Virus record (IMG/VR): IMGVR_UViG_3300014325_000602
Location: 1-61,948 of that record
DNA from: a virus
Direction: 5' to 3' (one strand)
DNA: 61,948 bases
The notes beneath the pieces are model-generated. The model was given only the letters and a program-made list of their open reading frames with translations, was not told the DNA's origin and ran no database searches. The position numbers and the translations under genes are program-made. Position 1 is the stretch's first letter. The number at the start of each line of letters is the position of its first letter. Below are positions 1-5,889 of this stretch, one piece after another.

Positions 1-1305
1 TTACGAGCTTTGGTCGACCGCTGGCGCGTCCGAGCGTTCCCGAGAATTTCCGCGCGTTTCCGCGTCTGGGTCGGCGCGCCTGGCCACAGTTTTTTGCGGC
101 GGGCGCTTGCGCGCGCGCATCACGAGATCCTGAATCGGCAACGCCGCAGAAAGCCGCTCGGCGACGGGCAGCTCGTGTCGCGGCCGCAGGTGCGTGTAGA
201 GCATCGTCGTCGACGCCTGCAGCTGCCCCATCATGTTCATACGCTTCTCGAGGGGCACCTCGAGGTCGGCGAGGAGCGTCGCCGCGGTGTGCCGCAGCGT
301 GTGGAACGTGATGCCGTCCGCGGCCGCGCGACCGTACACCAGGTGCGGCCGCGTCGCGGCCGCGCGCTCGATGGCGCCGCGCATCGCCCCGCGCAGGCCC
401 TTGAGCGAGTCGCCCTGGTACGTGATGACGGATTCGCACGTGCCCGCGCGGACCTTCGCGTCTTCGAGGATGACGCGCAGCTGGTCCGGCACGTAGGCGA
501 CGAGCGGCCGCTTCGTGTGTCGGCGGGTCTTGTGCTCGTGGACGGTGAGCCGCGAGAGATCGGGCGCGAAGTCCCGCCACCGCAACCGGAGAATGTTGCC
601 CTCGCGCAGCTTCGGGGTCAGTAGCGCCAATGCGAGGGCCAAACGCAGGTGATAGCTCGCGACCTCGAGGATCGCGAGGATGTCCTCGATCTCGAGCGAC
701 GCCGTGCGGCCCTCGCGCGGATCGCGCCAGCCGCCGGCAAACGGGTTCGACGTGATCCCCGTCTGCGAGCGCCACAGCGGACTCATCGCGAGCCGAAACA
801 TCTGCGAGAGGAGCGACCGGTACTGGTTCTTCGTCTGGCCTGACCACGGGCGGAACCGAGCCACCGGCGTCTTCGCTTTCGACCGACCGCTCACGCGCTT
901 CGGCTGTTCGAGCCAAGTCTCCCACTTGAGAATCCACGAGGGATCGGTCACGACGTCGCCGAGCGTCAGGTCATGGTACGGTGCGCCGGCTTCGCGGTCC
1001 TTCACTTCGGCCGGCGCCGTGCCCCAGAACCGGAGCGCCACGCGCACCAAGTCGCGCACGCGGCCGGCGTGCAAGCCGCGTTTCACGGCGTTGTCGTAGT
1101 AGTGCGCCGCCCACTCCTGGAACTTCGGCGTCGCCGGCGGGCCGCCCAGGGCCAAGCCATGGGCCGCTTGCCGCGCCTTCAGCTTCGCGTCGCGCTCGAC
1201 GAGCTCCGCGTCCTGGCGCGTGAGCTGCCCCGTGGACCCGCGGTACCGCTGCGCCTGATAGTAGAAGGCATACCACCACACGCCGCCGCGCTTGTAGACG
1301 CTCAT
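1..1305 (-). CDS. int: Tyrosine-recombinase phage integrase
   Basis: This is a 434-residue site-specific recombinase that would integrate and excise the phage. The start is the ATG at 1303-1305, because the protein from there begins with a typical short beta-rich arm-binding segment, whereas the longer open frame upstream reads as arginine-rich noise. The catalytic domain shows Arg234 (LREGN box), Lys259, His335-x-x-Arg338 (FHTLRHT) and the nucleophile Tyr370. The position just after the second conserved glycine, normally His or Trp, is Gln361. The stop codon lies at the window edge. The gene overlaps its upstream neighbour by the four bases ATGA, so the two are probably translated together. 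The family is certain; activity is likely but the Gln substitution is unusual. Confidence 0.95.
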   Translation of the reverse strand: MSVYKRGGVWWYAFYYQAQRYRGSTGQLTRQDAELVERDAKLKARQAAHGLALGGPPATPKFQEWAAHYYDNAVKRGLHAGRVRDLVRVALRFWGTAPAEVKDREAGAPYHDLTLGDVVTDPSWILKWETWLEQPKRVSGRSKAKTPVARFRPWSGQTKNQYRSLLSQMFRLAMSPLWRSQTGITSNPFAGGWRDPREGRTASLEIEDILAILEVASYHLRLALALALLTPKLREGNILRLRWRDFAPDLSRLTVHEHKTRRHTKRPLVAYVPDQLRVILEDAKVRAGTCESVITYQGDSLKGLRGAMRGAIERAAATRPHLVYGRAAADGITFHTLRHTAATLLADLEVPLEKRMNMMGQLQASTTMLYTHLRPRHELPVAERLSAALPIQDLVMRARKRPPQKTVARRADPDAETRGNSRERSDAPAVDQSS

Positions 1306-1739
1306 CGCCGACGCTCGAGCGACAGGCGCAGTTCCGCATCGAACGCGGCGACGGCGCCGAGCAGTTGCTGATCGAGGCGCGTGACGGTCTCGGCCGGCGA
1401 GGCGGCTTCGACCGGATCCGTCCGGACGTGAGCAATCGAGAGCGGCAGGACGTCTGGCACCGCGAATAGCTGCGCGATCGCGGAGTCGGTCGGTAACGGT
1501 TCCGGCGACAATCCCCGCTGGTACTGTTCGAGAATCGCACGCCAGGTCTCGGGGCGCGCGAAGCGCCGATCGAGGCGCGACGCCCTGCGCCAGGCGATCG
1601 ACGCGTACCGCACCTCCGGGCACAGCACCGCCGCGCCGAGCCACGCCAGGGTCATCCCATGGCGAAGAATGAACAGCGACGCGCGCACCTCCGGCGTCGT
1701 CGGCGTGAACTCGGCGTGCGCCACGAGATCTGCGCTCAT
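1302..1739 (-). CDS. Hypothetical protein upstream of integrase
   Basis: This 145-residue soluble protein of unknown function is alanine- and arginine-rich with predicted helices and no membrane segment. It starts four bases inside the preceding minus-strand gene and ends with an ATGA overlap into int, so it sits in the same transcript as the integrase. Its leucine- and arginine-rich C-terminus looks helical. I do not recognise the family. It could be a small accessory or cargo protein expressed in the lysogen; no motif supports a specific role. Confidence 0.6.
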   Translation of the reverse strand: MSADLVAHAEFTPTTPEVRASLFILRHGMTLAWLGAAVLCPEVRYASIAWRRASRLDRRFARPETWRAILEQYQRGLSPEPLPTDSAIAQLFAVPDVLPLSIAHVRTDPVEAASPAETVTRLDQQLLGAVAAFDAELRLSLERRR

Positions 1740-2212
1740 GGCTTGCGGGCCGTCGTGAGCGTCATCACGCCGTCGGTGCCGTTCGCGCGGTGCGCGAGGA
1801 TCGTGAGGTCCAGCACCTTCGTCGCGAGCGAGCTGAAGCGCGTCCCGTCGTCGGTCGTAAAGTCCCGCGACGGGACATGGACCTCTTCATGGGAGCGAAT
1901 CGAGCCCACCCGGGCGGTGTACTTCCGGTGGTTGAGCTCGAGGCGCACCTCCGTCCAGTCCGTGAACTCGTTGTTGCGAATGACGAAGTCCAAGCCTTCC
2001 GACGTCACGCTGCCGAACAAGTGCGTGCCGCGATCTGGGATCACTGGGGTCGGGGAGGCCGCCGGGAGCGGATGCGCAGCCTCGTACTGGCGAGCCTGTC
2101 TGGAATTGATTCCAGCCAGGATGACGATCAGGGCCACGCCGCCGGCGAGGACCGCCAGGACGACGAGGCCGGAGCGATCGCGCTTCGGCGTGGGAGCGCT
2201 TTGATTGGTCAT
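1736..2212 (-). CDS. Single-pass membrane protein, possible lysogenic-conversion gene
   Basis: This 158-residue protein has a short basic N-terminus (about residues 1-15), one strong transmembrane segment (about residues 16-34, LVVLAVLAGGVALIVILAG), then an outside domain of about 120 residues with beta-strand character (residues 65-155). The topology suggests an envelope protein anchored by its N-terminus. It lies between the signal-peptide gene at 2217 and the small gene before int, all on the lysogeny strand. This position is typical of genes that alter the host surface, but that role is inference. The family is not recognised. Confidence 0.65.
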   Translation of the reverse strand: MTNQSAPTPKRDRSGLVVLAVLAGGVALIVILAGINSRQARQYEAAHPLPAASPTPVIPDRGTHLFGSVTSEGLDFVIRNNEFTDWTEVRLELNHRKYTARVGSIRSHEEVHVPSRDFTTDDGTRFSSLATKVLDLTILAHRANGTDGVMTLTTARKP

Positions 2213-2216
2213 GGTG

Positions 2217-2696
2217 CTACTTTCCGTCGCGCGCCTTCTTCATCGCGTCGCGCAGGTGCTCAAGGATGTCGTCGGCCAGCCCGCACTCGATGCCTTTGGC
2301 CACGTCCGTCGCGGTCACGATCTTGTTACCCAGATTCGCGCGCCTGAACTTGCCGCCGTCATCCCACAACTTCGTGCCATCCGGAAGCTCCGCGTACATG
2401 TGGACGCTCGGCGATCCACCAAGCGCGCCTAATGCGTACCGCGAGGTCGCACTGGGAAGGTGAGACGAAACTTTCAGGATGACATCAGCGTCTTCGCGCT
2501 TGTCGACGGCTTTGATCGGGGTCGATTTCGAGATGCGCTCGGCGACACACTGTGAGACTGGGAGATCGTCCCCGAGCGGGTCGACCGGTTCAATCCACGC
2601 TTTTCTGACCTGGGCGAGGCGTGGGTCGAGCTTGTCGGCAATCAGCGTGGCGGCGAGAAGCAGAACGACGATGACGGCGAGGGAGCGACGCGTCAT
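2217..2696 (-). CDS. Exported or membrane-anchored hypothetical protein
   Basis: This 159-residue protein begins with a signal peptide or anchor (MTRRSLAVIVVLLLAATLIA) followed by a soluble domain containing two cysteines (about residues 50 and 138). No lipobox is visible, so it is either cleaved and secreted or held by the N-terminal helix. A good ribosome-binding site (GGAGG, four bases before the ATG) supports the start. The 150 bases upstream are unusually A+T-rich and probably hold its promoter. It is followed by the membrane protein at 1736 with only four bases between them. The function is unknown; exposure outside the cytoplasm is the main clue. Confidence 0.65.
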   Translation of the reverse strand: MTRRSLAVIVVLLLAATLIADKLDPRLAQVRKAWIEPVDPLGDDLPVSQCVAERISKSTPIKAVDKREDADVILKVSSHLPSATSRYALGALGGSPSVHMYAELPDGTKLWDDGGKFRRANLGNKIVTATDVAKGIECGLADDILEHLRDAMKKARDGK

Positions 2697-2847
2697 GGAA
2701 CCTCCAAAACGTGAGGCGACAGATCTGGCCTAAAAATGACAAATGATCACTATTGGCATATTCGATTTTTCTTGAACTGCTAGAAGAACGACCTGGCGGT
2801 CGATGACGAACTCAGGCCAGTTGGGGGTCCGGCCTGCTGTGCCGCGC
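2697..2847. promoter_or_regulatory. A+T-rich intergenic stretch, probable minus-strand promoter
   Basis: These 151 bases lie between two minus-strand genes. The part from about 2730 to 2780 is strikingly A+T-rich against the G+C-rich surroundings, which is what a promoter for the exported and membrane proteins downstream (2696 to 1302) would look like. I cannot fix -35 and -10 boxes with confidence. Confidence 0.3.
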
Positions 2848-3243
2848 TCAGCGCGCGCGCGAGCCCCGCCAACGCTTCCTCGCTTCACGGGCCATTCGTT
2901 CACCGAAATCGAGCGACCATTCAATGGCTTCATCCGGATCAGGCGCTTCGGCCTGTGACGAGAGTAAGCCGATCGCCCCGCATGCCGCGTAGTACTCCTC
3001 GAGCGATGAGATGACCCCTGATGGCAGAGCCGGCGGCTTGGGATTCATCAGTGGCGTCATGCCGGACGGTTTCCTCCAGAGCGTCGTGAAGCGCGGTGAA
3101 GATCCCGCATCCCTGGCGCTTGTTGCCGATCTGCGAGCCATCAAGGAATCCTCTTGAAGTTCAGCCAGGCTCTCATCAAGAACCCTTTCGATCAACGGCC
3201 CGGCCTTTGGGAGCGCTTCTAACAGCTCGTGCACTTTCCTCAC
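2848..3243 (-). CDS. Small hypothetical protein downstream of repressor
   Basis: This is a 131-residue open frame starting at a GTG (3241-3243), inside the 3' end of the repressor gene with a 68-base overlap. The N-terminal 35 residues are a leucine-rich helix; the C-terminal part (from about residue 80) is a compact helical segment. A later ATG at about residue 40 is an alternative start. The family is not recognised. Its position directly behind the repressor suggests co-transcription in the lysogen. The reading frame has gene-like composition, unlike the competing frames here, but the exact extent is uncertain. Confidence 0.45.
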   Translation of the reverse strand: MRKVHELLEALPKAGPLIERVLDESLAELQEDSLMARRSATSARDAGSSPRFTTLWRKPSGMTPLMNPKPPALPSGVISSLEEYYAACGAIGLLSSQAEAPDPDEAIEWSLDFGERMAREARKRWRGSRAR

Positions 3244-3856
3244 GAGCCTCCTGCGTGGCGTGGCGCAGTCGCTTCGCGACCTTACGTTCGCGTTTGAGAT
3301 CACGAGGCTGATTTGGGGAGTTGGCATCAGCACCTCCGTCGGTGTCGATGCGTTCTATACCAGAGATCGTATGCTCTTGGATCTGTGTTATGGAAAGCCC
3401 TGGATCGATCGCGGCGATCAAATTTGTCGCTGCGTCACGCACTGCGGCGAGTCGACGATTTAGATCCTCGGTCTGCTGCTCGAGCCGCCAAATCTTTGCT
3501 GGCAACGTGCTGCCCTCAAGATCGTCCTGCGGACGACTGAGAGCGATCTCTCGGAGTGCAGGTTCTGTAATGTCTTGATTCTTGACGCTCGCGAGGAAGG
3601 CGCGAACGAGCGCCAGCTCATCGAGCGAGTACAACCTGGACAAGCTCCATAGCGCGAGCACATCGGGCACGCGCTCCTGTTTTTCGTACCGCTGCAGGGC
3701 GGAGCTCGAAATCGGTGGCAGGCCTTCTTTGCGGAGCCTGAGCGCGACCTGCTCGTACGAAGCTCTTGGCCGCAGGGCTTCGTTCCGAAGCTTTCCCAGC
3801 ATTGCCCCGAACGTCTTGAGGCCGCGGTCGCCGCCCAAAGGCACGCGCTTCGCCAC
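3176..3856 (-). CDS. XRE-type helix-turn-helix repressor
   Basis: This is the probable lysogeny repressor, about 226 residues from a GTG at 3854-3856; a second GTG at 3844 and an ATG at 3802 are alternatives. Residues 15-85 form an XRE-like DNA-binding domain whose core (SYEQVALRLRKEGL, then SSSALQRYEKQERVP) matches the helix 2 / recognition-helix pattern. Residues 100-150 form a coiled coil suited to dimerisation (KIWRLEQQTEDLNRRL). The tail is charged and disordered. There is no S24/LexA-type peptidase domain, so induction would not use RecA-stimulated self-cleavage. It is divergent from the Cro-like gene at 3953, with GGGGA half-sites between them. Confidence 0.75.
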   Translation of the reverse strand: MAKRVPLGGDRGLKTFGAMLGKLRNEALRPRASYEQVALRLRKEGLPPISSSALQRYEKQERVPDVLALWSLSRLYSLDELALVRAFLASVKNQDITEPALREIALSRPQDDLEGSTLPAKIWRLEQQTEDLNRRLAAVRDAATNLIAAIDPGLSITQIQEHTISGIERIDTDGGADANSPNQPRDLKRERKVAKRLRHATQEAREESARAVRSAPKGRAVDRKGS

Positions 3857-3878
3857 TGGAGCGAGTGTAGACGGGCTT

Positions 3879-3962
3879 CCATCCCCAAAGTGACAGGCGG
3901 ATACTTTTGGTGTTGACAATCGGGGACGCACGGATCTACAGTGCATCCCCAGATGGGGACGC
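3879..3962. promoter_or_regulatory. Candidate operator array of GGGGA half-sites
   Basis: The divergent region between repressor and Cro-like gene carries four copies of a half-site GGGGA[CT]G[CG]: 3879-3886 (minus), 3922-3929 (plus), 3943-3950 (minus) and 3955-3962 (plus). The last two form a near-perfect palindrome, GCATCCCCA-GA-TGGGGACGC, covering the start codon of the Cro-like gene. The two plus-strand copies are 33 bases apart, about three helical turns. This is the expected layout for repressor and Cro-like binding, but binding itself is inferred. Confidence 0.6.
3913..3942 (+). promoter_or_regulatory. Early promoter (TTGACA / TACAGT)
   Basis: A perfect -35 box TTGACA (3913-3918) is followed after 18 bases by TACAGT (3937-3942), matching the TATAAT consensus at four positions. 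Transcription would begin near 3949, only a few bases before the ATG at 3953, so the first message would be almost leaderless. The -35 box overlaps a minus-strand TTGTCA (3914-3919), which may be part of the repressor promoter. The flanking GGGGA half-sites would let a bound repressor block it. Confidence 0.65.
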
Positions 3963-4177
3963 CTCAAAGATTCGACATCGCGAAGCTGCAACACGACATT
4001 GACGTGCGCGGCTGGCTCCCCATCGATCTCGCGCGGGCCGCTGGCGTCTCGAAGATGACCGTCTCGCGGATCTTGAGCGGGGAGCGGTCGAATCCCCGGA
4101 CCTGGGAAAAGCTCGCGCGCGCGCTTGGCCACAGCAATCGACGTTACCTGCTGTCCCTGAAAGCCGAGGTCGCCTGA
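3953..4177 (+). CDS. Cro-like helix-turn-helix regulator
   Basis: This is a 74-residue DNA-binding protein, the first gene of the early operon. The core (WLPIDLARAAGVSKMTVSRI, residues about 20-40) is a clear helix-turn-helix of the XRE/LacI type, followed by SNPRTWEKLARALG. The ATG at 3953 is preferred to the GTG at 3941, because the promoter places the transcript start near 3949. A palindrome of GGGGA half-sites covers the start codon, suggesting auto-repression. Its small size, position and orientation opposite the repressor fit a Cro-type antagonist. Confidence 0.75.
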   Translation: MGTPQRFDIAKLQHDIDVRGWLPIDLARAAGVSKMTVSRILSGERSNPRTWEKLARALGHSNRRYLLSLKAEVA

Positions 4178-4181
4178 CGCC

Positions 4182-4598
4182 ATGTCCGAGAGTCTGTTGC
4201 CTCGGCCACCGCGAACGCCTGCGAAATCGCTTCGCGCCGAATCTCGCGATGATCGCAGCGATTCGCTCCCAGTTCGCACTGCTTCGCAGCCCCTGCGAAT
4301 CGATGCGAAGCAGGAGTTTCTGACGGACATCAACGAGACGCGCACACGTCTCGGCAAATCCGTGGAGGCCATGGCGATCGATGCGGGCTGCCCGCTGTCG
4401 TCGATGAGTGACGCGCTGGCGGGGAAGGAAGGCCGCAATTTCGCCGGGCACTGGCTGATCGCCCAAGGCGATGCCTTTGTCGACACCTTCAATCGCATCC
4501 GCGAGGAACGGCGCGGGATCACGCCGGCCGCGAAGCGTGCAAAGCGGGCCGTGGCCATCGCCGAGCTCGTCCGGTTCATCGTCGAGGAGGCCTCGTGA
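4182..4598 (+). CDS. Phage regulator with HTH-like domain and disordered N-terminus
   Basis: This is a 138-residue protein. Residues 1-45 are proline-, serine- and arginine-rich and look disordered. Residues 46-105 form a helical domain (TDINETRTRLGKSVEAMAID, then AGCPLSSMSDALAGKEGRN) that resembles a helix-turn-helix of CII-like or XRE-like early regulators. The remainder is a basic amphipathic helix. It follows the Cro-like gene after four bases. The DNA encoding the disordered part carries a phased set of GCGAA/TTCGC repeats (see the repeat entry at 4211), so the segment may serve as a DNA site as well as protein. The regulator role is inference. Confidence 0.6.
   Translation: MSESLLPRPPRTPAKSLRAESRDDRSDSLPVRTASQPLRIDAKQEFLTDINETRTRLGKSVEAMAIDAGCPLSSMSDALAGKEGRNFAGHWLIAQGDAFVDTFNRIREERRGITPAAKRAKRAVAIAELVRFIVEEAS
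4211..4313. repeat. Helically phased GCGAA/TTCGC repeats with 10-bp inverted repeat
   Basis: GCGAA occurs at 4211, 4221, 4295 and 4305, and its complement TTCGC at 4231, 4262, 4273 and 4283. Imperfect copies lie at 4243 and 4252. Spacing is close to 10-11 bases or multiples. A perfect 10-bp inverted repeat (CTGCTTCGCA at 4279-4288, TGCGAAGCAG at 4304-4313) ends the cluster, and GCGAA-ATCGC-TTCGC (4221-4235) is a second palindrome. This looks like a multi-site protein-binding locus inside a coding region. Confidence 0.6.
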
Positions 4599-4729
4599 GG
4601 GACGACCTGATCTTCGCGTTCGTGGTGCTGTCGTTCCTGACGGCGATCGGGACGGTCTTGGCGGTGGCCGCGCGCGTGTGGCCGCGCGCGTTCTTCCGGA
4701 TCTTCGATCCGACGCGGTGGGGCCGATGA
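4595..4729 (+). CDS. Small single-pass membrane protein (44 aa)
   Basis: This small gene starts with a GTG overlapping the previous stop as GTGA and ends in ATGATGA overlapping the next start. The 44-residue product has one hydrophobic segment (about residues 5-28, LIFAFVVLSFLTAIGTVLAV) followed by an aromatic and basic tail. The double overlap supports real, coupled translation. The function is unknown; phage early operons often encode such inner-membrane micro-proteins. Confidence 0.5.
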   Translation: MRDDLIFAFVVLSFLTAIGTVLAVAARVWPRAFFRIFDPTRWGR

Positions 4730-4953
4730 TGAGCGCCCGCCGCATCGCTGGCTGCCGCTACTTCGCGGTCGTTGGGGGCGACGACTCAAGTCGAGCCGCC
4801 GTCGCCAGCGCCGGACCGGTGTCGGTTGTCGTCGATCTCCACATCCCTAGGGTCATCGTTGAACGCGATCAGCAGAGCGTCACGCTCACGCGTGGCGAGT
4901 TCATCGCGCTCGCGGCACAAGCGGAACGGATCGTCAAGGAGTGGCAATCATGA
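4726..4953 (+). CDS. Small hypothetical protein
   Basis: This is a 75-residue product starting at one of two adjacent ATGs (4726 or 4729), the first overlapping the previous stop as ATGA. It is predicted to be mixed alpha/beta (a strand-rich middle SVVVDLHIPRVIVE, then a C-terminal helix). The end carries a strong AAGGAG element that serves the next gene. The family is not recognised. Confidence 0.5.
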   Translation: MMSARRIAGCRYFAVVGGDDSSRAAVASAGPVSVVVDLHIPRVIVERDQQSVTLTRGEFIALAAQAERIVKEWQS

Positions 4954-5150
4954 AACCGAAGACGACAGGGAAGTCTCGGAACCCCGCCGCACAGGACGCG
5001 ACACTCATCAATGTCCGGGCGCTCAAGGCCGCAGTCCGCAAGCTCGCCGATCGCGTCGCCACGCAGGAGGAGCTTCTCGCCGCGTACGCGGCCACCCTCC
5101 GCGGCGTGACCGAGCGTCTCGCGACGCTCGAGTCCAGGAGTAGCCGATGA
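4950..5150 (+). CDS. Small coiled-coil protein
   Basis: This is a 66-residue protein. The ATG at 4950 is chosen because AAGGAG lies eight bases upstream; a GTG at 4941 is possible. After a basic disordered N-terminus, residues 22-62 form a single amphipathic helix with heptads (VRALKAAVRKLADRVATQEE, then LLAAYAATLRGVTERLATLE), likely a dimeric coiled coil. It overlaps both neighbours by ATGA. The function is unknown; it could be a small DNA-associated or regulatory protein. Confidence 0.5.
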   Translation: MKPKTTGKSRNPAAQDATLINVRALKAAVRKLADRVATQEELLAAYAATLRGVTERLATLESRSSR

Positions 5151-5494
5151 AGCCGGCCGCGACCGTCCCCGAGCCAGTGAGCGAAGGGCATCCGCTCTAT
5201 CGCGACGAGCGGTACACGCCGCCGCAGGCGGCCGCCTACCTGCACATCTGCGTCGATCGCGTCTATCGCTACGCTGCGGGCGGCCAGCTCGGGCATCGGC
5301 GTGACGGCCGCCGGCGGCTGCGGTTCAGCCAGGCCGATCTGGATGTCTGGCGCGCGGCGCATCGCGTCGAAGCCCGCGACCGGGCGACGGTTCGGCTGAA
5401 GCACGCGAGGTCGAACCGCACCGCGATCCTGCCGCCGACGACCTCTCACGCTCTCTTCGATCCCAGTCACGGTCGCGAGCGGAGGCCCGCATGA
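5147..5494 (+). CDS. Excisionase/MerR-like DNA-binding protein (HTH_17 type)
   Basis: This is a 115-residue protein. Residues 20-65 fit the helix_turn_helix-17 / excisionase pattern: YTPPQAAAYLHICVDRVYRY, then a wing GGQLGHRRDGRRRLRFSQADLD with the basic turn and the final D-[LV] helix. The remaining 50 residues are basic and disordered. Proteins of this type act as excisionases or as transcription regulators. As no other excisionase candidate lies near int, it may direct excision, but it is encoded on the early strand some 4 kb away. Confidence 0.65.
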   Translation: MKPAATVPEPVSEGHPLYRDERYTPPQAAAYLHICVDRVYRYAAGGQLGHRRDGRRRLRFSQADLDVWRAAHRVEARDRATVRLKHARSNRTAILPPTTSHALFDPSHGRERRPA

Positions 5495-5832
5495 GTCTGC
5501 ACTGGACGGCACTGACGCCGGCGCAGCTGCAGATCCTCGCCGTCGTTGTCGTGGTGGCGCTGCTCGCGACGATGGTCCGCCTCGCCTGGCTGCAGGCGCA
5601 GGAGGATTTTCAGAAGGACGCGCCCGCCGTCGTGCGCACGCTCTGCTGCGACGAGCTCGTGGAGCCGCGCGCGGCCGAGTTCGTGACGGCCGACTACTTC
5701 CACGGCCATGTCATTCCGTCGTCCGGCGGCTGGTGCTGTCGACTCGGGCACGGCTGCCGCGCGGCGGATGCGATCGTGATTGAGGCACGTCGAGGGCACC
5801 GCGCCGCGCCCGCACCGCGAACGGTGAACTGA
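5491..5832 (+). CDS. Membrane-anchored small protein with C-x-x-x-C-H residues
   Basis: This 113-residue protein has a short N-terminus, one transmembrane segment (about residues 12-30, QILAVVVVVALLATMVRLAW) and a soluble domain of about 80 residues containing two CC pairs or CR-x-GHGC elements (residues about 52-53 and 83-92) that could bind metal. It overlaps the previous gene by ATGA. It is the last gene before the hairpin at 5844. The function is not recognised. Confidence 0.5.
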   Translation: MSLHWTALTPAQLQILAVVVVVALLATMVRLAWLQAQEDFQKDAPAVVRTLCCDELVEPRAAEFVTADYFHGHVIPSSGGWCCRLGHGCRAADAIVIEARRGHRAAPAPRTVN

Positions 5833-5843
5833 ACAAACACGAA

Positions 5844-5874
5844 GGGCCGCAAGCGCTCGTAACGCCTGCGGCCC
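5844..5874 (+). terminator. 12-bp stem-loop before the recombination genes
   Basis: GGGCCGCAAGCG (5844-5855) and CGCCTGCGGCCC (5863-5874) pair over 12 positions with one mismatch around the loop CTCGTAA. No T-run follows, so it is not a standard intrinsic terminator. It lies in the only sizeable gap of this part of the early operon, just before the ribosome-binding site (GGAG, 5879) of the next gene. An attenuator, RNA processing site or translation-control hairpin is equally possible. Confidence 0.5.
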
Positions 5875-5889
5875 GGATGGAGCAACCAA

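Noticed and set aside
1306-1644. N-terminal extension of the integrase
   Set aside because: The upstream part is arginine-rich and overlaps a better gene at 1302-1739; the protein proper begins at 1305.
2730-2933. Minus-strand 67-codon frame
   Set aside because: It overlaps a more gene-like frame at 2848 and spans the A+T-rich likely promoter; no ribosome-binding site.
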